NCBI GenBank assembly: GCA_023267655.1
Contig: JAHFMV010000007.1
Location: 1-55,858, forward strand
DNA: 55,858 bases
DNA from: Candidatus Kaiserbacteria bacterium
GTDB taxonomy: Bacteria > Patescibacteriota > Minisyncoccia > Phycocordibacterales > UBA2100
Reading direction: 5' to 3'
Shown: positions 24,603 through 32,015 of the stretch, in pieces
How the letters are laid out: the number at the start of each line of letters is the position of its first letter
Numbering within the stretch: the first letter of the stretch is position 1
Notes under the pieces: generated by a model
What the model was told of the DNA's origin: nothing
Seen by the model: only the letters and a program-made list of their open reading frames with translations
Databases searched by the model: none
Position numbers and translations under genes: made by a program

Positions 24603-25265
24603 TCAATTGAACACGTTCATCGCGCGTTCGCGTGATTCGAGAATGATCGCCTCGATTGCCTCGCCGGTTTTCTTAAAAAGGTCTTTCAGTTGTGAAAATT
24701 CATTGGAAGAAAATTCACCGAGGATAAATTTCTCGACATCTTTCTCTCCTTGCGGCTTTTGTGCCTCGCCTTTGCCGTTCACGCGGGATATGCCGATGCG
24801 AATACGGGTGAAGCGCCGCGTTTTTACCGCGCGCATGATGGAATCAATGCCTTTATGTCCTCCCGATCCGCGATCAAACGAAATTTTAAGCGTCCCAAAC
24901 GGCAAATCGAGGTCATCGTACGCAACAATCAACTTTTCCGCGGCTTTCATGCTCCCGCCGCCGCTAGCGCTTTGGCGGGCAGGCTTTATAAAGTGCGCGA
25001 CAGCGTCACCAGATTTGTTCATATAGGTATTTGGAAGAACACATACGACCATTTCTCTTCCAATTGCACCGCGAGTCACAAACGCGAGCGATTTTTTGCC
25101 TGCCCCGTAACCAGCACGCTTGCGTGCTGTGGTACCGGGGTCTTCTTTCCACTCACCGAGCTTTTTTTGCTTTGCAAAGTACTCGACAGCCATGCGTCCA
25201 GCGTTATGCCGCGTGCGCACGTGCTCCTCATCAGGATTTCCGAGGCCAACGATTACCCAGGTCAT
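24603..25265 (-). CDS. pth: Peptidyl-tRNA hydrolase
   Basis: 220 aa. It releases stalled peptidyl-tRNA. It starts MTWVIVGLGNPDEEHVRTRH with catalytic His in RTRHNAG, has PNTYMNKSGDAV, the Asp loop YDDLDLPFG, GSGGHKGIDSI and RIRIGI, all in family order. A repeat-derived segment of about 10 residues (ARQSASGGGS) sits between the NTYMNKSG helix and the YDDLDLP strand. The start at 25265 gives the normal N-terminus; the frame extends upstream to 25373 but without homology. Confidence 0.93.
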   Translation of the reverse strand: MTWVIVGLGNPDEEHVRTRHNAGRMAVEYFAKQKKLGEWKEDPGTTARKRAGYGAGKKSLAFVTRGAIGREMVVCVLPNTYMNKSGDAVAHFIKPARQSASGGGSMKAAEKLIVAYDDLDLPFGTLKISFDRGSGGHKGIDSIMRAVKTRRFTRIRIGISRVNGKGEAQKPQGEKDVEKFILGEFSSNEFSQLKDLFKKTGEAIEAIILESRERAMNVFN

Positions 25266-25413
25266 ATCGAAATAGCTTCGAGCGTCGAGCGTCGAGCTTC
25301 TAGAAGATACATGAGGACAAATAGTACACGAAAAATGAACAAAATGAATGTTGTGCACATGCAACACTTGCACTCCTTTGTGTCAATGAACGAACTAGAG
25401 TATACTTTCGTCG

Positions 25414-26079
25414 ATGCCAGATTCTCTGATCACAAATTCTGAATCAGTGAATCCAACTCCTCTTAGGAATGAGCAAAGCGCGAAAGGTTTTGCGTGGTAT
25501 GTGCTTCTCGCGCTCGGTCTTGCGCTCTTCATCCGCTTTTTTATCGCAGCACCGTACGTTGTTTCCGGTGCATCGATGGAATTTACCTTCGATAACTGGG
25601 ATTATTTGATCACCGATCGCTTTTCATACGATTTTGCATCGCCCGAGCGCGGCAATGTCATCGTGTTTTGTCTTCCGAACAGCGGTGACTGCTCACTCGT
25701 GAAGCGAATCGTGAACAAAGAGTGGATTGCACCGCGCACACTCATCAAACGCGTCATCGGACTCCCTGGCGAGACCGTTTCCATCGAAGGAACGAAAGTA
25801 AAAATCACCAATGCCGCGCATCCGGACGGTTTCTATCTCGACGAACCGTATCTGACGACAGAGAACCTCGGCGGTCCGAGTGGTATGACCGTCACGCTCG
25901 ATAAGGACGAATACTTTGTGCTCGGCGACAACCGCCGCGTCTCGTCGGATTCGCGCATCTGGGGCATTTTACCGAAAGGCGATATCATCGGACAAGTAGT
26001 GGTCCGTCTCTTCCCTCTTTCAAAAATCGGCGTTTTGCCGGGTACGGCGTCGTACCTGCAAGATAGCGCGAGTCAGTAG
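25414..26079 (+). CDS. lepB: Signal peptidase I
   Basis: 221 aa. It cleaves signal peptides on the outer membrane face. One membrane helix (residues 26-45) precedes the catalytic Ser in VSGASMEFT (usual SGxSMxPT; the Pro is Phe here), and the general-base Lys lies in TLIKRVIGLPGE. The GDNRRVSSDSR box is intact. TATACT lies 7 nt upstream of the ATG, so the message is probably leaderless. The likely clients include the signal-bearing pilin-like and surface proteins in this window. Confidence 0.93.
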   Translation: MPDSLITNSESVNPTPLRNEQSAKGFAWYVLLALGLALFIRFFIAAPYVVSGASMEFTFDNWDYLITDRFSYDFASPERGNVIVFCLPNSGDCSLVKRIVNKEWIAPRTLIKRVIGLPGETVSIEGTKVKITNAAHPDGFYLDEPYLTTENLGGPSGMTVTLDKDEYFVLGDNRRVSSDSRIWGILPKGDIIGQVVVRLFPLSKIGVLPGTASYLQDSASQ

Positions 26080-26123
26080 TTTTTTCGGCGTTCTTTCGGG
26101 ATTTTTCTTCGGGGAAATCAAGC

Positions 26124-27305
26124 ATGTTACAACTCAAAGACACGAAAGTGGAGAATACCGCGGCTTTGATCGCGAAAGCGATCCGTGCTGTCGAATACTA
26201 CGGGTTCATCCCCGTCGAAACGGCGCTTGCGCGCGGAAAAAAGCCGCTGCCACCGCAACAGAAAAAAGACGAGTTGCTATTTGCAAGGCGCGACGAGAAA
26301 TCGCTGATGCAAAGCGCGAAAATTTCGCTCTCGATCAACAAAGCCGAACGCGAAGTGCCGCTGGTGTGGCGCATCGTGCGCTATCCCGCTGGCGTGAGAA
26401 GCCAATATCCGTGCATCACTATTGAATTGCATGTTGTCGGAGCGCCAACGGCGATTGCGGAAGCGCTTCTCATCATCGTGGCGAACGCGATTGCCGAAGA
26501 AATCGGACTCGAGAAACGCGTCCTCTTTATTAATTCGATCGGTTCGATGGAATCTTCCAATCGGTTCGTCCGCGATGTTGGCGGATTCCTCCGCAAGCAC
26601 ATCGATTCGATCTCGCCGACCTTGCGTCCGCGCGCAGCAACGGATCCACTCGGCACGCTCATTCAATTATTTGAAAAAGGTCACCCCGCGATGCCGCGCG
26701 CGCCGCAGAGTGTGGATTATTTGACCGAAGACGAGCGTCGCCGTTTCTGGGATTTGCTCGAGTACCTTGAAATTTCCGGCATTTCATACGAATTGAATTC
26801 ATCGATCCTCGGTAGCCGCGACATCTGGTCGCACACGCTCTTCGAACTTGCGACGTTTGACGAAGAAACCGGCGCGCGTGTCACGTTTGCGAGCGGCGGC
26901 AGATACGATCCCTTGGCGACGCGACTTCTCGGAAGCCCGGCTTCGGCCGCAATCGCAACCGTTGTCACCGAAATCCGCGGCAAGAGTAAAGTACAACCGG
27001 CAAAAAGAATCACGCCGCTCCTCTACTTTGCACACCTCGGACAAGATGCGAGGCGCAAGGTTCTGCCGGTTCTTGAGACACTGCGACGCGCAGGCATTCC
27101 TGTCGAGCAATCGCTGATGCATGAGCGTCTGCACGAACAAATGGAGCGAGCAAAGAGTACGCACGTCCCGTACATGCTCATCATGGGACACAAAGAAGCG
27201 ATGGAGGGCACGGTTCTCGTGCGCGAAGTCGCAACGAATTCGCAGGAAGCGATTTTAATTGGAGATTTGACGGGATATTTGAGGAGGCAAAAAGTCTTGG
27301 CGTAA
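26124..27305 (+). CDS. Divergent histidyl-tRNA synthetase-like protein
   Basis: 393 aa with class II synthetase features of the HisRS/HisZ group: SGGRYDPLATRLLGSP (motif like AGGRYDGL), and a C-terminal anticodon-binding-like domain with LRRAGIPVEQSL, HVPYMLIMGHKEAMEGTVLV and VREV. The N-terminal half does not show clear HisRS motif 1 or the FRxE of motif 2, so this may be a regulatory or catalytically altered paralogue rather than the cell's HisRS. It follows lepB by 44 nt and may share its transcript. HisZ-type service to HisG is unlikely because no his genes are seen here. Confidence 0.7.
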   Translation: MLQLKDTKVENTAALIAKAIRAVEYYGFIPVETALARGKKPLPPQQKKDELLFARRDEKSLMQSAKISLSINKAEREVPLVWRIVRYPAGVRSQYPCITIELHVVGAPTAIAEALLIIVANAIAEEIGLEKRVLFINSIGSMESSNRFVRDVGGFLRKHIDSISPTLRPRAATDPLGTLIQLFEKGHPAMPRAPQSVDYLTEDERRRFWDLLEYLEISGISYELNSSILGSRDIWSHTLFELATFDEETGARVTFASGGRYDPLATRLLGSPASAAIATVVTEIRGKSKVQPAKRITPLLYFAHLGQDARRKVLPVLETLRRAGIPVEQSLMHERLHEQMERAKSTHVPYMLIMGHKEAMEGTVLVREVATNSQEAILIGDLTGYLRRQKVLA

Positions 27306-27363
27306 TAACCAATATCCAAGAGACAATTACCAAACAAATTTCAATATCCAATATCAAAACAGG

Positions 27364-27388
27364 AGGAGCCGGAACAAGTCCGGCTCCT
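27364..27388. terminator. Hairpin terminator between convergent genes
   Basis: Perfect 10-bp stem AGGAGCCGGA/TCCGGCTCCT with a 5-nt loop. The U-run is weak on both sides. It lies between the HisRS-like gene and the minus-strand lipoprotein, after an AT-rich stretch of CAATATCCAA-type repeats. Confidence 0.6.
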
Positions 27389-27401
27389 TATCGCGTACAT
27401 C

Positions 27402-27596
27402 TTACTTGTTGCAGGCCGCGATCGTTCCGTCGCGGTTATACTTGACGGTCGCACCCGACGCGAATTGAAGATACATCACCCCATCGACGCATTGTTGCGA
27501 CCACCCCGTGCTTGTGGCGACTACTCTCTCGAAGAGTCCGCACGCGGAGACGGCGATTGAAAGAACGACGACGGTTATCAACGCTCTGGCTTTCAC
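27402..27596 (-). CDS. Small lipoprotein, 64 aa
   Basis: MKARALITVVVLSIAVSACG is a lipoprotein signal with lipobox AVSAC. Cleavage would leave a peptide of about 46 residues with a further Cys pair (QQCVDGVMYLQF and AACNK). A GGAGGATC Shine-Dalgarno lies just before the ATG (minus strand: AAGGAGGATCATCGTG). Function unknown. Confidence 0.75.
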   Translation of the reverse strand: MKARALITVVVLSIAVSACGLFERVVATSTGWSQQCVDGVMYLQFASGATVKYNRDGTIAACNK

Positions 27597-27720
27597 GATG
27601 ATCCTCCTTGTTTAAACGAGTTAGCATGATAACATTCAAATGTATCGTGTCAAGCCCGCATTTTGCATTCTATAGTGGCTATTGGCAAGTGGCTAGTCCC
27701 TGTGGTATGCTCACCCCCAC

Positions 27721-28086
27721 ATGATAAACGCAGAAGTACAGAAGAGCGGCACCGAGAGCGCACTTTCCGTCATTCGTAAATTCTCCCGCAAAGTCCAGGG
27801 AACTGGCCTCATTCAGACCGTCCGCAAACAGCGCTATTACGAGCGCTCGAAATCAAAGACCGTTTCCAAAAAGCGCGCCCTCAAGCGCATCGCTCGCACG
27901 GAAAATTACCGCGAACTCCTCAAAGAAGGCAAGATCGTCGAAGAAGTAAAGAAGGGTCGTGGTCACCGCCCGCAGCGTGATACGGGTACAGCAGCACAAG
28001 CATCGGCTGCAGCGGCACCGGCAACTTCAGGAGGCGCGTCAACTCGCTCGTCCGGCCTTGGGGACTCTACTCCGATCGCCCGTTAG
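27721..28086 (+). CDS. rpsU: Ribosomal protein S21 with extended C-terminal tail
   Basis: 121 aa. The first 70 residues match S21: ESALSVIRKFSRKVQGTGLI, TVRKQRYYERSKSKTVSKKR. S21 sits near the 3' end of 16S rRNA and affects start selection. The remaining 50 residues are Ala/Thr/Ser/Gly-rich and disordered, an extension not found in classical S21 (about 60-70 aa). TATGCT lies 9 nt upstream of the ATG. Confidence 0.88.
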   Translation: MINAEVQKSGTESALSVIRKFSRKVQGTGLIQTVRKQRYYERSKSKTVSKKRALKRIARTENYRELLKEGKIVEEVKKGRGHRPQRDTGTAAQASAAAAPATSGGASTRSSGLGDSTPIAR

Positions 28087-28105
28087 CTTAGGTTGGAGCG
28101 CAACA

Positions 28106-28153
28106 TTGTGCAGGCCAGGCTTGCACAAGCTTGTGCAAGCCTGGCCTGCACAA
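28106..28153. repeat. Perfect 48-bp palindrome
   Basis: The two 24-nt halves are exact reverse complements, centred on AAGCTT and beginning TTGTGCAGGCCAGGCTTGCA. It lies between the rpsU stop and the ybeY ATG and would form a 22-bp or longer hairpin in RNA; no U-run follows, so it is not a normal terminator. Confidence 0.9.
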
Positions 28154-28158
28154 CGCAC

Positions 28159-28545
28159 ATGCAAACCAAGAACGAGCTGGACATCAAATATACGATTAGT
28201 CATGAGTTGCGGCTGCCATTTGCGAAAATGGCAGCGGCAGCCCTGCCAAAGGACTATCAACTGTCGCTCGTGATTTGCGGAGACCGACTGGCGCAGCGAA
28301 TGAACAAGGAGTATCGCAAGAAAACATACCGACCGAACGTGCTTTCATTCCCCCTTTCGAAAAACGAGGGTGAGATTTTTCTCAATATCAGGAAGGCAGC
28401 GCGCGAAGCGCGCATGATGCAAATTTCGACACCCGCGCGCATCGCGCATCTTTTCGTCCACGGCTGCTTCCACCTCGCAGGGCACGATCACAGCGATCGT
28501 ATGGACGCGCTCGAATTGAAAGTCTTGAAGAAATTTGGATTTTAA
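28159..28545 (+). CDS. ybeY: rRNA maturation endoribonuclease YbeY
   Basis: 128 aa. A zinc-dependent RNase for 16S rRNA 3' processing and ribosome quality control. The metal motif is HLFVHGCFHLAGHDH (HxxxHxxxxxH pattern). The strand YRKKTYRPNVLSFPL matches the family's NxxYRxxDxPTDVLSFP with the usual DKPTD changed to KKTYRP. The ATG at 28159 follows the palindrome; a longer frame from TTG at 28093 would translate the palindrome and is rejected. Confidence 0.9.
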   Translation: MQTKNELDIKYTISHELRLPFAKMAAAALPKDYQLSLVICGDRLAQRMNKEYRKKTYRPNVLSFPLSKNEGEIFLNIRKAAREARMMQISTPARIAHLFVHGCFHLAGHDHSDRMDALELKVLKKFGF

Positions 28546-28552
28546 AACAATA

Positions 28553-28580
28553 ACCTCGCGATATCTCGGTCGCGAGGTTT
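28553..28580 (+). terminator. Rho-independent terminator of ybeY
   Basis: CCTCGCGA/TCGCGAGG stem with an 8-nt loop followed by TTTTG, 8 nt after the ybeY stop codon. It also faces the convergent 28586-28795 gene. Confidence 0.75.
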
Positions 28581-28585
28581 TGACA

Positions 28586-28795
28586 TCACCGTCGGATGGA
28601 GTTGATCAGACATATCACAAAAAGTGAAAACAAAAACCCCGAGATAGTGGCGCCCAGCGCTTTCCCCGTTGGATTTGTGATCCATTGAATGCTCGCACCA
28701 AGGGTAAACAGTGAAAGCGTGACGAACAACGCACTGACTGTAATATCGTCCCATTTGTCTTGCTTGAGCCGACGCTTCACTTCATCAGGGTGCAT
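28586..28795 (-). CDS. Small two-helix membrane protein, 69 aa
   Basis: A charged N-terminus MHPDEVKRRLKQDKWDD is followed by two hydrophobic segments (residues 20-38 and 46-66). No family is recognised. AGGAGA lies 5 nt before the ATG, one of the few clear Shine-Dalgarno sites in this window. Confidence 0.65.
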   Translation of the reverse strand: MHPDEVKRRLKQDKWDDITVSALFVTLSLFTLGASIQWITNPTGKALGATISGFLFSLFVICLINSIRR

Positions 28796-28921
28796 GACTG
28801 TCTCCTGTGGTGATTCTTTCCGTATCCTATATCAAAAGAGGATTATCCCCTAAGTAGCATAGATGAATACATCATTCATACGCTACAATGGCAAGAACCG
28901 CTCCGTCGGGTCTTTGTTGTC

Positions 28922-30094
28922 ATGGCACAAAATATCTACACCGGAATCGACATTGGTACTTCACAAGTAAAAGTTGTCATCGCCGCTGCACCAAGTTCGC
29001 CCGAGAGCCCAATGCAGATCCTCGCGACAGCATCGTCGTCGTCAAAAGGTATGCGGCACGGCTATATTGTCGATACGAAAGAAGTGGCGCGCGCGGTGCG
29101 TATGGCGGTGGATCGTGCGATGCACGCGGCGCGAGTGCAAGTGAAGGCCGCGCGTATCGGCATGGGCGGGGTATCGCTTGAAGAAGTGCGCTCCAGCGCA
29201 GAAATCACGCTGACGGCCTCCGGCGGCGTCGTAACAGGGAAAGACATCGAGCGCGTTATTGATGAAGCAGAGAAACGCGCCGCAGGACGGCTTGCCAATC
29301 GCGCGATCATTCATGTTATTCCGCTTGAATTCCGTCTCGACGGGCAATCCGTGCAGGGACGCCCGACCGGCATGCAAGGCAATCGCCTCGGCGTCGATGC
29401 GATGCTCCTCACGATGCTCGGGCAACATCATGATGATTTGATCGAAGCGGTCGAAATGGCGGGGATTGAAGTCGAGGGTGTGATGGCATCTCCCCTGGCA
29501 GCGAGTCTGGTGACATTAAGCAAGGCGCAAAAGACGGCTGGCGTGTGCCTGGCGAATATCGGCGCGGAAACGCTCTCAATCGTCGTTTTTGATAACGACA
29601 TTCCTATTTCGCTTAAAGTCTTCCCTATAGGTTCGAACGAAATTACGAATGCGCTCGCGCTCTCATTTCAGTTACCGCTCGCTGAAGCCGAACAACTAAA
29701 ACGCGGCGCGGTAATAGGCAGCACGGTGTCGTCAAAAAAAATGTCACAAGTCATTGCATCGCGCCTTAAAGACATGTTCATGCTCGTGAATGCGCATTTA
29801 AAATCGATCGGCCGGGACCGTCTGCTCCCCGCGGGCATTGTGATCACCGGCGGCGGCGCGGGTCTTGCTCCGGCCGCCGAAGTCGCCAAAGCAGCGCTCA
29901 AACTCCCCTCACAAATCGGCCTCCCCCTCATGCTCCCCCGCGTCTCGGCACTCGACGCCACCTGGGCCGTCGCCTTCGGCCTCTGTCGCTGGGGCTATGC
30001 TGAAGATATGATGGGCAACCACCGACCCCTCGGCGATATTGTGAGTCGGATGATTGATGCGGTTAAACAAATTTTCAAGTCGCTTTTGCCGTAG
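28922..30094 (+). CDS. ftsA: Cell division protein FtsA
   Basis: 390-aa actin-fold ATPase that anchors the FtsZ ring to the membrane. It has phosphate-1 loop YTGIDIGTSQVKVVIA, the 1C insertion GYIVDTKEVARAVRMAVDRA, connect and phosphate-2 region VCLANIGAETLSIVVFDNDI and adenosine motif IVITGGGAGLAPA. The C-terminus DAVKQIFKSLLP is an amphipathic membrane-targeting helix. A TACAAT box lies about 35 nt upstream. It is separated from ftsZ by 625 bp, unlike the usual adjacent pair. Confidence 0.9.
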   Translation: MAQNIYTGIDIGTSQVKVVIAAAPSSPESPMQILATASSSSKGMRHGYIVDTKEVARAVRMAVDRAMHAARVQVKAARIGMGGVSLEEVRSSAEITLTASGGVVTGKDIERVIDEAEKRAAGRLANRAIIHVIPLEFRLDGQSVQGRPTGMQGNRLGVDAMLLTMLGQHHDDLIEAVEMAGIEVEGVMASPLAASLVTLSKAQKTAGVCLANIGAETLSIVVFDNDIPISLKVFPIGSNEITNALALSFQLPLAEAEQLKRGAVIGSTVSSKKMSQVIASRLKDMFMLVNAHLKSIGRDRLLPAGIVITGGGAGLAPAAEVAKAALKLPSQIGLPLMLPRVSALDATWAVAFGLCRWGYAEDMMGNHRPLGDIVSRMIDAVKQIFKSLLP

Positions 30095-30154
30095 GCAAAA
30101 GAATTTTCAATTTTCAATTCTCAATTTTCAATCAAAGTTCAATGATTCAATTTT

Positions 30155-30188
30155 CAAAATGAAAGGCTCCGTCAGAAATCAACGGAGC
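30155..30188 (-). terminator. Terminator of the 30199-30423 gene
   Basis: GCTCCGT/ACGGAGC stem, then CTTTCATTTTG on the minus strand. The adjacent 30098-30160 stretch is AT-rich and made of repeated ATTTTCAA units with no gene. Confidence 0.55.
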
Positions 30189-30198
30189 TGTTCTGGAA

Positions 30199-30423
30199 TT
30201 AACCTGACTTTTTCGGATCCTCTTGAAGTCCAATCATATCGTCGCGGTATCGAACCAACTCACGATGGATCTCGCGAGCCTTGCTGCCGAGCACTCTACC
30301 AGTAGGATTTTCTATTTCTTTTTCTAGTCTTTCAAAGAGATCACCTGCCAAATCCAATAATTCTTCGGCAATTCTTTCCTGTCGTGCTGGATCTCTCGAC
30401 ATCTTTGGATCTCCTTCTCCCAT
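30199..30423 (-). CDS. Hypothetical protein, 74 aa
   Basis: A charged, probably all-helical protein (MSRDPARQERIAEELLDLAG, FERLEKEIENPT, KAREIHRELVRYRDD). No family is recognised. It has a GGGAGAAGGAG-like purine stretch across its first codons; the inner ATG (MSRDP) is an alternative start. TTGACA and TATAGT elements lie upstream on the minus strand. It separates ftsA from ftsZ and ends in its own terminator. Confidence 0.55.
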   Translation of the reverse strand: MGEGDPKMSRDPARQERIAEELLDLAGDLFERLEKEIENPTGRVLGSKAREIHRELVRYRDDMIGLQEDPKKSG

Positions 30424-30489
30424 ACTATTGCATTTTAGAGCTTGCTAATGAAGACACTATAGCATGTCAAAACTATGTCAACATGAGTA

Positions 30490-30634
30490 GCGAGACGGCG
30501 ATAGGTGGTGTTCCTCCCAGAGAACATCGCGCAGCAAATAGCAACGCGTGGAGACATACAGAAGTAGATGTGACGTCAAAGCTTCCGCTCAGTTCGTGTT
30601 CGGGTGGGAGGAATACCGCCTAGCGCCGCGAGCG
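30490..30634 (+). ncRNA. Structured RNA candidate, copy B
   Basis: GCGAGAC, then a 22-bp helix (5' arm 30497-30518, 3' arm 30606-30627) closing an 87-nt core, then GCGAGCG. The helix has 19 Watson-Crick pairs, two G-U pairs and one A-G mismatch as plus-strand RNA; on the minus strand the two G-U pairs would be A-C mismatches, so plus is favoured. The first 22 nt of the core are identical to copy A (16468-16489). It lies between the minus-strand hypothetical gene and ftsZ and could be a free RNA or the far end of the ftsZ leader. Confidence 0.75.
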
Positions 30635-30719
30635 GGCGCTTGCAAAACAAACGCCCTAAAAACTACCTTCCGTCAAGAGCGCCACATCCCATTTGTGCTA
30701 TCATGCCCTCAACAAAAGT

Positions 30720-31916
30720 ATGGCCAAAGAAGTCCGATCTGACGTAGAAAGCTTTGCGCGAATTCGTGTCGTGGGCGTCGGGGGCTCGGGGGGAAATACG
30801 ATCAATCACATGGTCTCGACGCACGTTGTCGGCGTCGATTTCATTTCGGTAAATACTGACGCGCAGGACCTTCATAAATCAAAAGCGAAGAAAAAGATTC
30901 ACGTCGGTCGCAACCTTACGCGCGGCCTCGGCACAGGAATGAATCCCGATTTAGGGAAACAGGCCGCTGAAGAAACGCGCGAAGAAATCCAAGAAGCACT
31001 CAAGGGCTCCGACATGGTGTTCGTCACCTGCGGCATGGGCGGCGGTACGGGAACCGGCGCGGCACCGGCTGTCGCAAAAATGGCGCGCGAACTCGGTGCG
31101 CTCACGGTCGGCGTCGTCACGCGGCCGTTTGGTTTTGAAGGCGCGCAGCGTCTGCGCCTCGCGGAAACCGGCATCGCAGAATTGCGCAAAGCCGTCGATG
31201 CGATCATCATCATTCCGAACGACAAATTACTACAAATCGTCTCAAAAGAAACCGGTATCAGAAACGCTTTCGCGATGTGTGACGACATTCTGAAGCAGGC
31301 AGTTGAAGGCATTTCCGATTTGATCACGACAACCGGCATCATCAACGTTGACTTCGCCGACGTGCGCACCGTCATGCAAAATGCCGGCTCCGCGCTCATG
31401 GGCATCGGCTATGCAATCGGCGAAAAGCGCGCGGAGACAGCGGCACGTCTCGCAATCAACTCCCCACTTCTTGAAGTCTCGATCAACGGCGCAAAAGGCG
31501 TCCTCTTCTCGATCGCGGGCGGCGAGGATCTTGGAATGCTCGAAGTGCAAGAAGCGGCAAATGTCATCACCGAGGCAATCGATCCCGACGCAAAAGTCAT
31601 CTTTGGTGCCGTCACCGACGACACGCTCAAGAAAGGCCAGGTCAAAGTTACGGTCATCGCGACCGGTTTCCCCGAAGGTGGTATCCGCCATGGCGCGCTT
31701 GGCACCGTTACCCCTCTCCCGACTCGCCTCTCCAAGCGCGAGCCTGAAATGCAACCGATCAAAGTCGAAAAGAAACCGACGCTTTCCGAGTCAATACCGA
31801 TGGATAAGGAAAAGCCAACTGCGCAGCAGCCGCGCCCTGAAGCCAAGCAGCCTGAACCACCGATGGAGGATGACGACTCGTGGAATTCATTTCCGTCGTT
31901 CCTACGGCGGAAATAG
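30720..31916 (+). CDS. ftsZ: Cell division protein FtsZ
   Basis: 398-aa tubulin-like GTPase that forms the division ring. The G-loop is FVTCGMGGGTGTGAAP, preceded by GVGGSGGNTINHM and INTDAQDL-like VNTDAQDLH. The T7 synergy loop is NVDFADVRTVM. After a Pro/Glu/Lys linker of about 60 residues, the C-terminal peptide DSWNSFPSFLRRK binds FtsA. The ATG at 30720 is preferred to the one at 30693 because the family begins here. TATCAT lies 15 nt upstream; there is no Shine-Dalgarno. Confidence 0.95.
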   Translation: MAKEVRSDVESFARIRVVGVGGSGGNTINHMVSTHVVGVDFISVNTDAQDLHKSKAKKKIHVGRNLTRGLGTGMNPDLGKQAAEETREEIQEALKGSDMVFVTCGMGGGTGTGAAPAVAKMARELGALTVGVVTRPFGFEGAQRLRLAETGIAELRKAVDAIIIIPNDKLLQIVSKETGIRNAFAMCDDILKQAVEGISDLITTTGIINVDFADVRTVMQNAGSALMGIGYAIGEKRAETAARLAINSPLLEVSINGAKGVLFSIAGGEDLGMLEVQEAANVITEAIDPDAKVIFGAVTDDTLKKGQVKVTVIATGFPEGGIRHGALGTVTPLPTRLSKREPEMQPIKVEKKPTLSESIPMDKEKPTAQQPRPEAKQPEPPMEDDDSWNSFPSFLRRK

Positions 31917-32015
31917 CTTCGAGCGACGTGCTTCACGCTTCGAGGTATAATGCATGGTCTATGAGGATTATTTTGAGTCGTCTTGAAGCTCACAGCTCGA
32001 CGCTCGCGCCTATTT

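Noticed and set aside
28093-28158. Extended ybeY N-terminus from TTG
   Set aside because: It would encode the 48-bp palindrome and has no YbeY homology; the ATG at 28159 fits the family length.
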